A stretch of DNA of 64,000 bases from JALYTZ01 sp036559125 (GTDB lineage Bacteria > Vulcanimicrobiota > Vulcanimicrobiia > Vulcanimicrobiales > Vulcanimicrobiaceae), in NCBI GenBank assembly GCA_036559125.1, contig DATBTT010000048.1, forward strand, positions 4,259-68,258. The letters run 5' to 3'. Position 1 is the first letter of the stretch. Every line of letters starts with the position of its first letter. The notes under the pieces are model-generated. The model ran no database searches, was not told the origin of the DNA, and saw only the letters and a list, made by a program, of their open reading frames with translations. Positions 16,234-24,142 of the stretch are shown piece after piece. A program made the translations under genes and the position numbers.

Positions 16234-17271
16234 ATGACAAAAGCGGATATCTTACGGCTGACGCATCTTTCGAGTTGCGCGGGTTGAGCTTCCAAGATGG
16301 ACGCAAGCGTCCTCGCGCAAGTCTTGCGCGATTTGCCGCCGATTGACGATCCGAACGTCATGGTCGGCACGAGCACGGCCGACGACGCCGGTGTGTATCG
16401 TTTTTCCGACGACACGGCGCTGGTGCAGACGGTCGATTTTTTTACGCCGATCGTCGACGATCCGCGTACGTACGGTCGAATAGCCGCCGCCAACGCGCTA
16501 TCGGATATTTATGCGATGGGCGCTCGACCGCTTACTGCGCTCGCGATTGCCGCGTTTCCCGAGTCGCTGGACGCGGCAATTCTCGGGGAGATTCTTGCGG
16601 GCGGCTCGGAGAAGGCGAAAGAAGCCGGCATCAGCATCATCGGCGGGCATACGATCAAGGACGACGAGCCGAAATACGGACTCGCGGTTACGGGTATCGT
16701 GCATCCCGATCGCGTCGTTCGCAACGACACGGGGCGCGCGGGCGACGCGCTGGTCTTGACGAAACCGCTTGGAACGGGGATACTCACGACCGCGCGCCGC
16801 AGCGATGCCATTGGTGAAGAAGAGCTTGCCGAAGCTATTGCATCGATGGAACGTTTGAATCGTGCGGCGGGCGAAGCGATGGTCGAACGCGGCGCCCATG
16901 CGGCGACCGACATCACCGGCTTCGGTTTGATCGGACATTTACGCGAGATGGCCACCGGGGGCCTGGGCGCGCAAATCGTCGCGAACGACGTTCCGCTACT
17001 CGATCGCGCGTTGAACCTCGCCGAAGCCGGCAACGTTCCCGGCGGCACGCGCAAGAATCTCAACGATGCACTGAGCGCCGGCGTGCTGTTTGACGCATCC
17101 GTGTCGCAAGCGCTGCGATTGGTGCTGTGCGACGCGCAAACATCGGGCGGATTGCTGATCGCATTGGGAGCGGACGGCGCCCGGGCGCTGCTCGACGACC
17201 TAGCCGCGAGGTCGATCGACGCCCGCGTCATCGGCTCGTTAACCGGCGACGGTCGCGTCGAGGTGCGATAG
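16234..17271 (+). CDS. selD: Selenide, water dikinase (selenophosphate synthetase) SelD/SenC with in-frame UGA read as selenocysteine
   Basis: Makes selenophosphate from selenide and ATP, the Se donor for SenB and for Sec-tRNA. Read from ATG 16234 (AGGAG 4 bases upstream, overlapping the permease stop), the frame runs through one TGA at 16285-16287 and gives 345 residues, against 347 for E. coli SelD. The first codons read LTHLSSCAGUASK. This aligns without gaps to E. coli LTQYSHGAGCGCK, placing U18 on catalytic Cys17 and Lys21 on catalytic Lys20. Without read-through the longest product starts at 16297 and lacks both residues. The rest is canonical: GTSTADDAGVY, VDFFTPIVDDP, AANALSDIYAMG, IIGGHT, KPLGTGI, ATDITGFGLIGHL, CDAQTSGGLL. 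Only read-through makes a working enzyme. Confidence 0.88.
16275..16320 (+). promoter_or_regulatory. Candidate SECIS-like nested hairpin around the selD UGA
   Basis: An outer stem pairs TTGCGCG (16275-16281) perfectly with CGCGCAA (16314-16320). An inner stem pairs GGACG (16299-16303) with CGTCC (16308-16312), capped by the loop CAAG. The UGA (16285-16287) lies between the 5' arms, and the inner stem starts 11 bases after it, roughly where bacterial SECIS upper stems sit for SelB binding. The structure is found by eye; free energy and SelB recognition are untested. Confidence 0.6.
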
Positions 17272-17332
17272 ACCAGGGGCCGAGGCGAGTGGACGTTTAC
17301 TCGAGCGTTGGACTGGGAAAGGGGGAGCCGGT

Positions 17333-17716
17333 GTGATTTGGAATTTCGATTCGCACGACGCCTCCGAGGCGTTGTCCGTTCGTCAGGACTTCATGACGGC
17401 GTTGCGCGCTCAATCGCGCGCGCGGATTGACGTATTTGCGGCCGAATTGATCTTCAGCGAACTCGTCGGCAACGTCGTCCGGCACGCGCCCGGCCCGATC
17501 CGCGTGTCCCTGGACTTTGACGGCGACGATGCCGTGCTCGAAGTGCACGACGAAGGCCCCGGCTTCGTACTGGCGCCGACGTTGCCGGCCAGCCTCGATT
17601 CGGAGGGAGGCCGCGGACTGTTCATCGTCGCCGAATTGGCCAAAGAGATTCGCGTTGAAATGCGCAACCGAGACGGCGTTTCCGTTTGCGCCGTGCTTCC
17701 CGAAGCCGCGGCATAG
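17333..17716 (+). CDS. Anti-sigma regulatory factor-type ATP-binding protein (RsbW-like)
   Basis: A 127-residue stand-alone HATPase_c_2 domain. N-box ELVGNVVRHA (Glu-Asn-His pattern), G1 box DEGPGF and G2 box GGRGLFIVAEL are all present. Such proteins are serine kinases that hold sigma factors or bind anti-anti-sigma proteins in partner-switching systems. The start is GTG at 17333, preceded by a GGGAAAGGGGG run. It lies 61 bases after selD, same strand, so read-through from the sen operon is possible. No sigma factor or STAS partner gene is adjacent, though a PP2C phosphatase of the RsbU type lies about 5 kb away. Confidence 0.85.
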   Translation: MIWNFDSHDASEALSVRQDFMTALRAQSRARIDVFAAELIFSELVGNVVRHAPGPIRVSLDFDGDDAVLEVHDEGPGFVLAPTLPASLDSEGGRGLFIVAELAKEIRVEMRNRDGVSVCAVLPEAAA

Positions 17717-17783
17717 TCCCCAGCCGAAACAAAGCTGTGGCGGGTATCGTTGCTCGAGTAAGGCTCTTGCTGAGGTACTCACC

Positions 17784-18242
17784 ATGACTTCTCTGCGAAT
17801 CCCCGCAATAGCGGTAATGCTTCTTGGCTTAACGGCATGTGGCTCCGGCGGCGGGCTCGGCGGCCTTGGCGGTCTCCTGGGAGGCCGGTCCACGTGCAAT
17901 CCCGGAACCCAAGTGCAACTCGCGCGTCCCGGGTCGGGACAAAGCGGCGTCAACGGCAATCTCGGTTCGATCGAAATCGTTGCTAACGGCAGCAGCGACG
18001 CGCTGCACTATTCGCCCAATCAATGGACGTTGCAACTCGTCGATACGTTCAACAACCAGACGATTACGACCGGCCAACTCAGTCCGGCTTCCGATACGAG
18101 CGGGCCGCATCCATTCACGCAGGACTTCTATTACTCGGGTTCGCTGCAGCAGCAATTACCTCAGGGAACGACGTGGAGCGTGCGGCTCGTCAATTCGAGC
18201 ACGTATTGTACGCCCGACGCATTTGATTCGTTTTCAACGTAA
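17784..18242 (+). CDS. Small lipoprotein, function unknown
   Basis: A 152-residue protein with a signal peptide ending in a lipobox (LLGLTACGS), followed by a glycine/leucine-rich linker and a beta-rich domain of about 110 residues containing two or three Cys residues (STCNPG near the start and STYCTPD near the end), which may form a disulfide. I do not recognise the domain. It lies on the same strand between the anti-sigma-type ATPase and the TPR/ATP-grasp gene. The start at 17784 gives a clean signal peptide. The protein is probably anchored in a membrane facing the periplasm. Confidence 0.75.
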   Translation: MTSLRIPAIAVMLLGLTACGSGGGLGGLGGLLGGRSTCNPGTQVQLARPGSGQSGVNGNLGSIEIVANGSSDALHYSPNQWTLQLVDTFNNQTITTGQLSPASDTSGPHPFTQDFYYSGSLQQQLPQGTTWSVRLVNSSTYCTPDAFDSFST

Positions 18243-18255
18243 TCGAGCCTGATGC

Positions 18256-19830
18256 ATGACGCTTCTGAGCGAAGCGCTTGAGGCTGAGGCTCGAGGACGC
18301 GTTCTCGAGAGTTTCGCGCTCTGCTCGCAACGCGTACGCGAGTCGCCCGCCGATCCCGATGCGCTGACGCTCATGGGCCGGCTGTGCGCGTTGGGTGGCG
18401 ACCTATGCGCCGCAATCGGGCTCCAACGGCACGCGCTCGCGATCGATCCGTCTCACGTGCGTGCAGCCGAAGACTTGACGCGATCGTTAGCGTTGCGCGC
18501 ATCGCCCGACGAAGGCGAGGCCCTCTACGCGCAAGCCGTCGGTATGCGTCCCGATATAGACGTCCACTACCTCACTCCGGGAGCGCTCGACGCATTTGAC
18601 GGAATCGACGGCCTGCGCGCGCTGCTCGAGCGTGCGGTTGCGGCCGATCCCGCGCATTCCCGCGCGCATGCGGCGCTCGCCAACGTGTTGACGCGCCAGA
18701 ACGACTTTGCAGCGGCCTTGCAGTCCTACCAGCGCGCGCTATTGCTCGATCCCGCAAACGCCGCCGTGCAACTCGCGACCGGCGATATCGAATATGATTT
18801 CGGAAACGAAGGCAACGCGCAACGTCACCGCGCGAATGCATTCGCGCGGCAAGCACTGTATCTAGCGGCGGCGCGATCCGTCCCGTACGCGCGCTCGGTG
18901 CTCGTACTGGCGCGGCCCGGGCCATGGGCGGCGAACGTCCCGCTCGACTTCGTCGTGGATCACGACCGCATCGCCGTCCATCGCCTCTATCTGCCCGTGG
19001 GAAAGATGGCGGCCGTTGTGGGACCCCTGCCGCCGTACGACCTCATCTTCAATGCCGTGGCGTATGCGGAGGCCGCTACGGAGGCGATCGCCTTGGCGGA
19101 GCAGTTTATTGCCTCCCAGGCAAAGCCCGCGATCAACCTGCCGCAACATCTTTGGAAGACGGCGCGAAGCAGCTTGCCCGCGGCGCTGCGGGACGTCCCC
19201 GCCTGTAGCGTTCCGGAAGCGACGCGCATCGCGCGTGAAATACCCGCCGGAGTCGCGTTCCCACTCATCGCGCGGCCCGTAGACAGTCACGCGGGCCGGG
19301 GTCTCGAGCGCGTCGACGATGCCGGGGCGCTCGATGCCTACATAGCGCGCCATCCCGGCGATGCCGGATTCGATCTCGCGCCGTTTGTCGATTATCGCAG
19401 CGCGGACGGATACTATCGCAAGTATCGCGTCATGTTTATCGGCGGCGTTGCGTTTCCGTACCACCTCGCGATATCGCGACAATGGATCGTGCATTATAAC
19501 ACGAGCCTCATGCCGGATAATGCGTGGATGCGTGCGGAGGAAGAAGCGTTCCTCGACGCTCCGCAGTCGGTCTTCGCGCGGTGGGAAGACACGACGCGGG
19601 GAATCGCCGCGGCCATCGGTTTGGATTATTTCGGCGTCGATTGCACGGTGTCGCCCGACGGTGGCATGCTCGTTTTTGAAGCCGACGCAGCCATGTTCGT
19701 CCACGCCAAGGATCCCCCGAATCTATTTCCCTACAAACCCCAAGCGGTCGATCGAATCCGCGCCGCTCTCAACGCGCTCATCATAACTACGGACGTCACA
19801 TGTGCGGACTCTACCCCGTCCAATGGATGA
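18256..19830 (+). CDS. TPR-containing ATP-grasp-type protein
   Basis: A 524-residue cytoplasmic protein. Residues 1-210 are tetratricopeptide-like repeats (AAIGLQRHALAIDPSHVRAAEDL; AALQSYQRALLLDPANAAVQLATGD). From about residue 310 there is an ATP-grasp-like domain: PLIARPVDSHAGRGL resembles the lysine and glycine-rich nucleotide loop, YYRKYRVMFIGG a core strand, and DYFGVDCTVSPDGGMLVFEAD the acidic Mg-binding end. ATP-grasp enzymes ligate a carboxylate to an amine or thiol. TPR-ATP-grasp proteins of this layout are uncharacterised in what I know. It sits 13 bases after the lipoprotein gene and 19 bases before the AhpD-like gene. Confidence 0.75.
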   Translation: MTLLSEALEAEARGRVLESFALCSQRVRESPADPDALTLMGRLCALGGDLCAAIGLQRHALAIDPSHVRAAEDLTRSLALRASPDEGEALYAQAVGMRPDIDVHYLTPGALDAFDGIDGLRALLERAVAADPAHSRAHAALANVLTRQNDFAAALQSYQRALLLDPANAAVQLATGDIEYDFGNEGNAQRHRANAFARQALYLAAARSVPYARSVLVLARPGPWAANVPLDFVVDHDRIAVHRLYLPVGKMAAVVGPLPPYDLIFNAVAYAEAATEAIALAEQFIASQAKPAINLPQHLWKTARSSLPAALRDVPACSVPEATRIAREIPAGVAFPLIARPVDSHAGRGLERVDDAGALDAYIARHPGDAGFDLAPFVDYRSADGYYRKYRVMFIGGVAFPYHLAISRQWIVHYNTSLMPDNAWMRAEEEAFLDAPQSVFARWEDTTRGIAAAIGLDYFGVDCTVSPDGGMLVFEADAAMFVHAKDPPNLFPYKPQAVDRIRAALNALIITTDVTCADSTPSNG

Positions 19831-19849
19831 AGGAGATCTTCTACACCCA

Positions 19850-20323
19850 ATGACTCAACGAATCGACTACAACGCCGCATCACAAAACGCGATCGAACCA
19901 GTCTTTGCCGCGTCGCAGTACCTACGCTCGCAGACGACGCTCGAACCGACGCTGCTCCACCTCGTGGACTTGCGAGTTTCGCAAATCAACGGCTGCGCCT
20001 TTTGCATCGCAATGCATTGGCGCGAAGGTCGCGAGTCCGGCGCGACCGACGATCAGATGCACGGTCTTGCGGCCTGGCGCGAAACGTCGTGGTACTCGCC
20101 ACGCGAACGCGCCGCTCTCGCCTGGGCCGAAGCCGTGACGAACGTCGCTACGTCGCACGTGCCCGACGACATTTTCGAGCAGGTCCGCGCCGTTTTCAGC
20201 GAGACCGAGATTGTCGACCTCACGCTCGCCGTCGCCACGATCAACACCTGGAACCGCCTCTCGATTTCGTTCCGCGTGCCGCCCGAACGAGCCGTCGACT
20301 TGCTGGCCCACGCAAACGCCTGA
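19850..20323 (+). CDS. Carboxymuconolactone decarboxylase / AhpD-like protein
   Basis: A 157-residue protein of the CMD/AhpD-like superfamily. The start MTQRIDYNAASQ is typical of the family. The redox motif is intact: Cys49-x-x-Cys52 with His56 (NGCAFCIAMHWRE), followed by SPRERAALAWAEAVT. AhpD proteins reduce peroxidase AhpC or peroxides, and other members are of unknown activity. The start at 19850 was chosen on family resemblance; a GGAG at 19832-19835 lies 14 bases upstream, rather far. It follows the TPR/ATP-grasp gene by 19 bases, and the mscS-type gene converges 9 bases downstream. Confidence 0.9.
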   Translation: MTQRIDYNAASQNAIEPVFAASQYLRSQTTLEPTLLHLVDLRVSQINGCAFCIAMHWREGRESGATDDQMHGLAAWRETSWYSPRERAALAWAEAVTNVATSHVPDDIFEQVRAVFSETEIVDLTLAVATINTWNRLSISFRVPPERAVDLLAHANA

Positions 20324-20332
20324 CCGTTCGCG

Positions 20333-22027
20333 TCAGGTCGCGTTGTCGGGCAGTGGCGCGCCAAATCCGATGCCGGCTTTTGCAAACGCCTGTTGCACGC
20401 GAGCGTTTACTTCGCGGCGCAATTCGAACTGGCGCAGGGGAGCGGTCTTGATGCTGGCGCGAATCGCGACGAAGTCGCGGCTCAACGCCGCAACGCCGAT
20501 CCATTCGACCGGGTCGAGCACGACGTCGTGCCAGGCCGCCTCTCGCGCGAGTTGCTCGATTGCTTCCCGGACGAGAGCGATTGCCTGTGGGATGTCCGCT
20601 GCGGGGTCGACTGAAATGCGATAGTCGATGCGCGACCAATAGCGTGAATGATTCATCACGTCGGCCACGGTGCTGTGCGGAATCGTGACGAGATTGCCGC
20701 CGCCGTCGCGGATCTGGACCATGCGTAGCGTAAGATGTTCGACCAGGCCGCTATGGTCTTTGATGCTTACGTAATCGCCGACGACGTATTGATCCTCAAA
20801 AAGTACGAGAAAGCCGCCGACGAAATCGCGCACGAAGTTTTGCGCCGCCAGCGTGACTGCGATCGCGGCAACGCCCCCGATGGTCAAGACAGAACCGATC
20901 GATATACCTAACTGGCTGAGCGTCGCGAGAGCGGCCAAGAAGATCAGAACGAACGTTTTGAACCCTGCCAAGGCGCGCGTGATGGTCGGCACGCGCAGCA
21001 ACTGACGGGCGCGTTCCTCGGCGTTCCCGGTCGCGTGCCGCTGCCAGACCCATGCCGAACGCGCGATCGCGATGTCGAGAATGCGATTGAGCAATCCCGT
21101 GACGATCCAAATTGCGAGCACTCCAATCGCCCCGCGCGCGAGCGCATGCGAGATCGGAGTGGTCTGTGGAAACTGCGCGAGCGCCCACGTGACTGCGCCG
21201 AACCAGATCAGCAGCAGCCCCCACATTAGGACGCCTTCGACGGCTCGATACAACCCGAGGCGTTGCGCGGGGGTAGTAGCGCGCAACGCCAACGCAAGGA
21301 AGCGCCGCCGGCGCTGATGGGCTTCCTCCGGTGTAGGCGTACTCTGGGCTTGTTCGTCTTGGACCGCTCGCCCGCGCGCGAGTGCGAGCGCCTGGAGTGT
21401 AGCGATCCGCCTGCGGATCGCGATCGCGACGAGCCATACGAGGATCGATAGGAGGACCAGCGCGATAGCCAGGCGCAGCACGTCGGTTGCGCTGTGCCGT
21501 TGCACGGCGGGCTGGCGAATCTTCAGCGAGCGCGCGATCGCGATCTGCAAAACCTTCTGCCACTGCGCGGCCAGATCGTCTACGGCTTGCTGATGGTATT
21601 TCGCGTCGACCGACGTGACGGTCAGGATGGGAAACGGCGTCCGTTGCTTCGCGTCCACGATCTGCAGTAGAGCTTGGCTGCCTTGCATTTTCGTTTGTAT
21701 GCGAAACGTTTTTGGATCGTAGGCGGTGCTCGTGCCTTCGGTCGCGACGATTTGCGCGAGCGCGTTTTCGACGTAGCTCTGCCGCAGGGTGAGCGGTAAT
21801 TGATCGGCCGGCGCGCTGGTGAGCGCGGCGATGCGAAAGAGCACCGCACCGTCGAGCACGATCGGCGCCGATGTGTACGCGCCTTCTACCCGAACGCCCA
21901 TACTCGCGTTGGGAGCCGACGAGCCCGAGGGGAAAACGGGAAAGACCTGCGCGCCGGCGACGGCCGTCAGCATCAACGCGAGCAAACCGAACGTCCGTAC
22001 CGCCGCCCTGAAACGAGTGCTAATCAA
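20333..22027 (-). CDS. MscS-type mechanosensitive ion channel family protein
   Basis: A 564-residue membrane protein. It has an N-terminal signal peptide and a periplasmic domain of ~150 residues, then several membrane helices, then the MscS core: GSVLTIGGVAAIAVTLAAQNFVRDFVGGFLVLFEDQYVVGDYVSIKD is its landmark (cited here only in part: AAQNFVRDF and EDQYVVGDYV). The C-terminal beta and alpha/beta vestibule follows. MscS channels release solutes upon hypo-osmotic shock, and longer versions may also sense other signals. The gene starts 8 bases inside the end of the upstream PAS-GAF-PP2C gene on the same strand, so they form a coupled pair. Confidence 0.92.
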   Translation of the reverse strand: MISTRFRAAVRTFGLLALMLTAVAGAQVFPVFPSGSSAPNASMGVRVEGAYTSAPIVLDGAVLFRIAALTSAPADQLPLTLRQSYVENALAQIVATEGTSTAYDPKTFRIQTKMQGSQALLQIVDAKQRTPFPILTVTSVDAKYHQQAVDDLAAQWQKVLQIAIARSLKIRQPAVQRHSATDVLRLAIALVLLSILVWLVAIAIRRRIATLQALALARGRAVQDEQAQSTPTPEEAHQRRRRFLALALRATTPAQRLGLYRAVEGVLMWGLLLIWFGAVTWALAQFPQTTPISHALARGAIGVLAIWIVTGLLNRILDIAIARSAWVWQRHATGNAEERARQLLRVPTITRALAGFKTFVLIFLAALATLSQLGISIGSVLTIGGVAAIAVTLAAQNFVRDFVGGFLVLFEDQYVVGDYVSIKDHSGLVEHLTLRMVQIRDGGGNLVTIPHSTVADVMNHSRYWSRIDYRISVDPAADIPQAIALVREAIEQLAREAAWHDVVLDPVEWIGVAALSRDFVAIRASIKTAPLRQFELRREVNARVQQAFAKAGIGFGAPLPDNAT

Positions 22028-23645
22028 ATGCGATCGTTAGGATTGCGACGTCGTCGATTGCATGTTTGGTAAGTATCTCGTCGTGCAATACCTTTGCGGG
22101 CGATGGACCGCGAATCGAAAGCTTCGCGATAGCTTCGTGCAGCAATCGTTCGCCTTCGCAGATGTCCCGGTCGAATTCGACGAGCCCGTCGGTAAAGAAC
22201 GTGAAGAAATCGCCCTCCGCCACCGCAACTGTTTCGGAATGCGGTTCGAGATCGTCGCGCAGGCCGAGCGGCAACCCGTGTTGAGCGAACGGCTCGTCTA
22301 CGCGTCCGCCGGCGCTGCGCCGAATGGGTGACGGGTGGCCTGCCAACGCGCACGTGAGCGTGCGAGCGGACGGGTCGAACACCGCAACGACTGCCGTCGC
22401 GATCCGCTCGTCCGGGTCGATTTTGATCGTCGCGTCCGCGGCCTGTAGGATACGTCGCGGATCGGCCGAGATAACCGCGGCGCAGCGGATCGCCTGGCGG
22501 ACTCGGCCCATCGTGACGGCGGCATCGAGTCCGTGTCCCATGACGTCGCCAACCGAGATCACGACGCGGCCGTCGCGCAGCGCGAACGCATCGTACCAGT
22601 CGCCGCCGATGTTTGACTCGCTGCCGGCCGGAGAGTAGACCGCGTCGAATCGCATTCCCGCAATTGTGGGGAGGTCGCGCGGAAGCGATGCATGCTGGAG
22701 GGTGGTCGCGACCAGATACTCCCGTTGAAAGCGTTGCGCGATATCGAGCGCAACCGCGACGCGACGCGCGAGTTCGTCGAACAGCACGACGTCGCGAGCA
22801 TCGAACCTGTAGGGGCGCCCGTGTTCGACTATCCCGACGGTCAACGCGCCTAAGATGCGGCCGCGCAACGCGATCGGAACGCTGATTATCGACGTAATGC
22901 CGAGTTCGTTGATGAAGGCCGCGTGCTCGGAGTCGCGCGCAACGCCTCTGACCCACGATTCGTCGGCATTCGAAATGCAGACGGGCGTGAGTACCTCCAT
23001 CGAGCCGAGCAGCGGGTGTTTGCCGCGCTCGGGCGTAAACGCGGTCAGGCGGTGAAGAAAATCGCCGTTTTGAAACGAGCGGCTCGACGCGGCCGTGCGC
23101 ACGAGCAAATCATCGTCGTCCGAAACTTCAAAAAGGCAGAAGTCGGCGACCGAGTCGGTGAGACGCCGTGCGACTCGATCGAGCGCAACCTCCACGTTGA
23201 GGGGCCGGTTCAGCAACGCGCCCACGTCCGACAGGAGTTCGAAGTAGAGTTCGGAGCGGCGATGTTCGGTGACGTCGCGCGAAACCGCGAGTAACCGCTC
23301 CACCGCACCGTCCTGATTTGTAAGCGGCGCGACGAGAACGTCCCACCACTTCGGTTCGCCGTGAAACGTCTTGAGAAACCCGATAAATCGTCCGGTCCGC
23401 CCGTTACGCGCCTCCGCCACGGCATCGCGAGCCGCATCCCGATCGCTGTCGGTCCAGAAGTCCGTCCACTGTGCGCCTTGGATCGTGGAGAGATCGTCGA
23501 TTCCGAAGAGCCGGCGGCCGGCTTCGTTCATCGTCCGCAAGCGGCCGTCGAGGTCGAGAATTTTCACGCAGTCGGGCATACCGGCCACGATTTGCCGCGC
23601 AAATTCGTCGATGTTGCTACTCGCGGCCACCGCCGGATTGGTCAA
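22020..23645 (-). CDS. PAS-GAF-PP2C (SpoIIE/RsbU-type) serine phosphatase
   Basis: A 541-residue signalling phosphatase with no membrane segment. Residues 12-125 form a PAS domain (PDCVKILDLDGRLRTMNEA; HGEPKWWDVLV), residues ~130-300 a GAF domain, and residues 310-541 a PPM/SpoIIE phosphatase with metal-binding aspartates in GGDWYDAF, GDVMGHG and FFTDGLVEF. Such proteins dephosphorylate anti-anti-sigma (STAS) proteins in partner-switching cascades. The mscS-type gene overlaps its end by 8 bases. The RsbW-like ATPase at 17333 could belong to the same pathway, but no STAS protein is seen in the window. Confidence 0.92.
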   Translation of the reverse strand: MTNPAVAASSNIDEFARQIVAGMPDCVKILDLDGRLRTMNEAGRRLFGIDDLSTIQGAQWTDFWTDSDRDAARDAVAEARNGRTGRFIGFLKTFHGEPKWWDVLVAPLTNQDGAVERLLAVSRDVTEHRRSELYFELLSDVGALLNRPLNVEVALDRVARRLTDSVADFCLFEVSDDDDLLVRTAASSRSFQNGDFLHRLTAFTPERGKHPLLGSMEVLTPVCISNADESWVRGVARDSEHAAFINELGITSIISVPIALRGRILGALTVGIVEHGRPYRFDARDVVLFDELARRVAVALDIAQRFQREYLVATTLQHASLPRDLPTIAGMRFDAVYSPAGSESNIGGDWYDAFALRDGRVVISVGDVMGHGLDAAVTMGRVRQAIRCAAVISADPRRILQAADATIKIDPDERIATAVVAVFDPSARTLTCALAGHPSPIRRSAGGRVDEPFAQHGLPLGLRDDLEPHSETVAVAEGDFFTFFTDGLVEFDRDICEGERLLHEAIAKLSIRGPSPAKVLHDEILTKHAIDDVAILTIAFD

Positions 23646-23721
23646 AATAGAATCTCCCTACGGTATTAGCCTTACAACATTCGCACGCCGTCGCCCCGAA
23701 GCCCGCCGCCCGGTCGATTGC

Positions 23722-23779
23722 TTGACAATCGCCGCCGCGTCGGCTATATCCAGTATAGACTATATCTACTGCGGATATA
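23722..23779 (+). promoter_or_regulatory. padR promoter with overlapping inverted-repeat operator
   Basis: TTGACA (23722-23727), a 17-base spacer, and TATATC (23745-23750) make a good sigma70-type promoter. TATATCCAGTA (23745-23755) and TACTGCGGATATA (23767-23779) form an imperfect inverted repeat covering the -10 box. A very similar layout precedes the second padR gene. Autoregulation by the PadR protein is the likely reading. Confidence 0.65.
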
Positions 23780-23791
23780 CATGAGGTTGCG

Positions 23792-24142
23792 ATGCAGGCG
23801 AACCGCCGGACCGATCCAGCGGCCTTGCTCCCATTAGGGGCAGGCGCCTTTCACATATTGCTCGCGCTGGCCGACGGCGACCGCCATGGATACAGCATTA
23901 GCAAGGAGGTCGAGGAATCCACCGGCGGCACGGTGAGGTTGGGGCCCGGAACGCTCTACCGGCTGCTAAAGGAGATGCTGGCCAATTCCTGGATCGTCGA
24001 AATCGAGAGCGACGATGCCGACGATGCGCGCCGGCGCAACTACCGGCTTACGGCCTGGGGCCGGCGTATCGCGCAGGCCGAAGCCTCGCGACTAGACTCG
24101 CTGGTTCGCATCGCGCGTTCGCGGCATCTCTTGCCGGCATGA
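23792..24142 (+). CDS. PadR family transcriptional regulator
   Basis: A 116-residue winged-helix regulator with the PadR signature: FHILLALADGDRHGYSISKEVEE, GTLYRLLKEMLANSWI, and RRRNYRLTAWGRRIAQAEASRL. The final helix is short, as in compact PadR proteins paired with ADOP transporters. PadR proteins usually repress and respond to small molecules, often antibiotics or phenolics. The start has GAGG five bases upstream. The gene overlaps the ABC permease start by 4 bases (ATGA), so the regulator, permease, adaptor and ATPase are one operon, probably controlled from the operator at 23745-23779. Confidence 0.93.
   Translation: MQANRRTDPAALLPLGAGAFHILLALADGDRHGYSISKEVEESTGGTVRLGPGTLYRLLKEMLANSWIVEIESDDADDARRRNYRLTAWGRRIAQAEASRLDSLVRIARSRHLLPA

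Noticed and set aside
16297..17271. Shorter selD starting at ATG 16297 with no selenocysteine
   Set aside because: It lacks the catalytic Cys/Sec and Lys and has no good ribosome site, whereas ATG 16234 has AGGAG and gives the full, alignable N-terminus.
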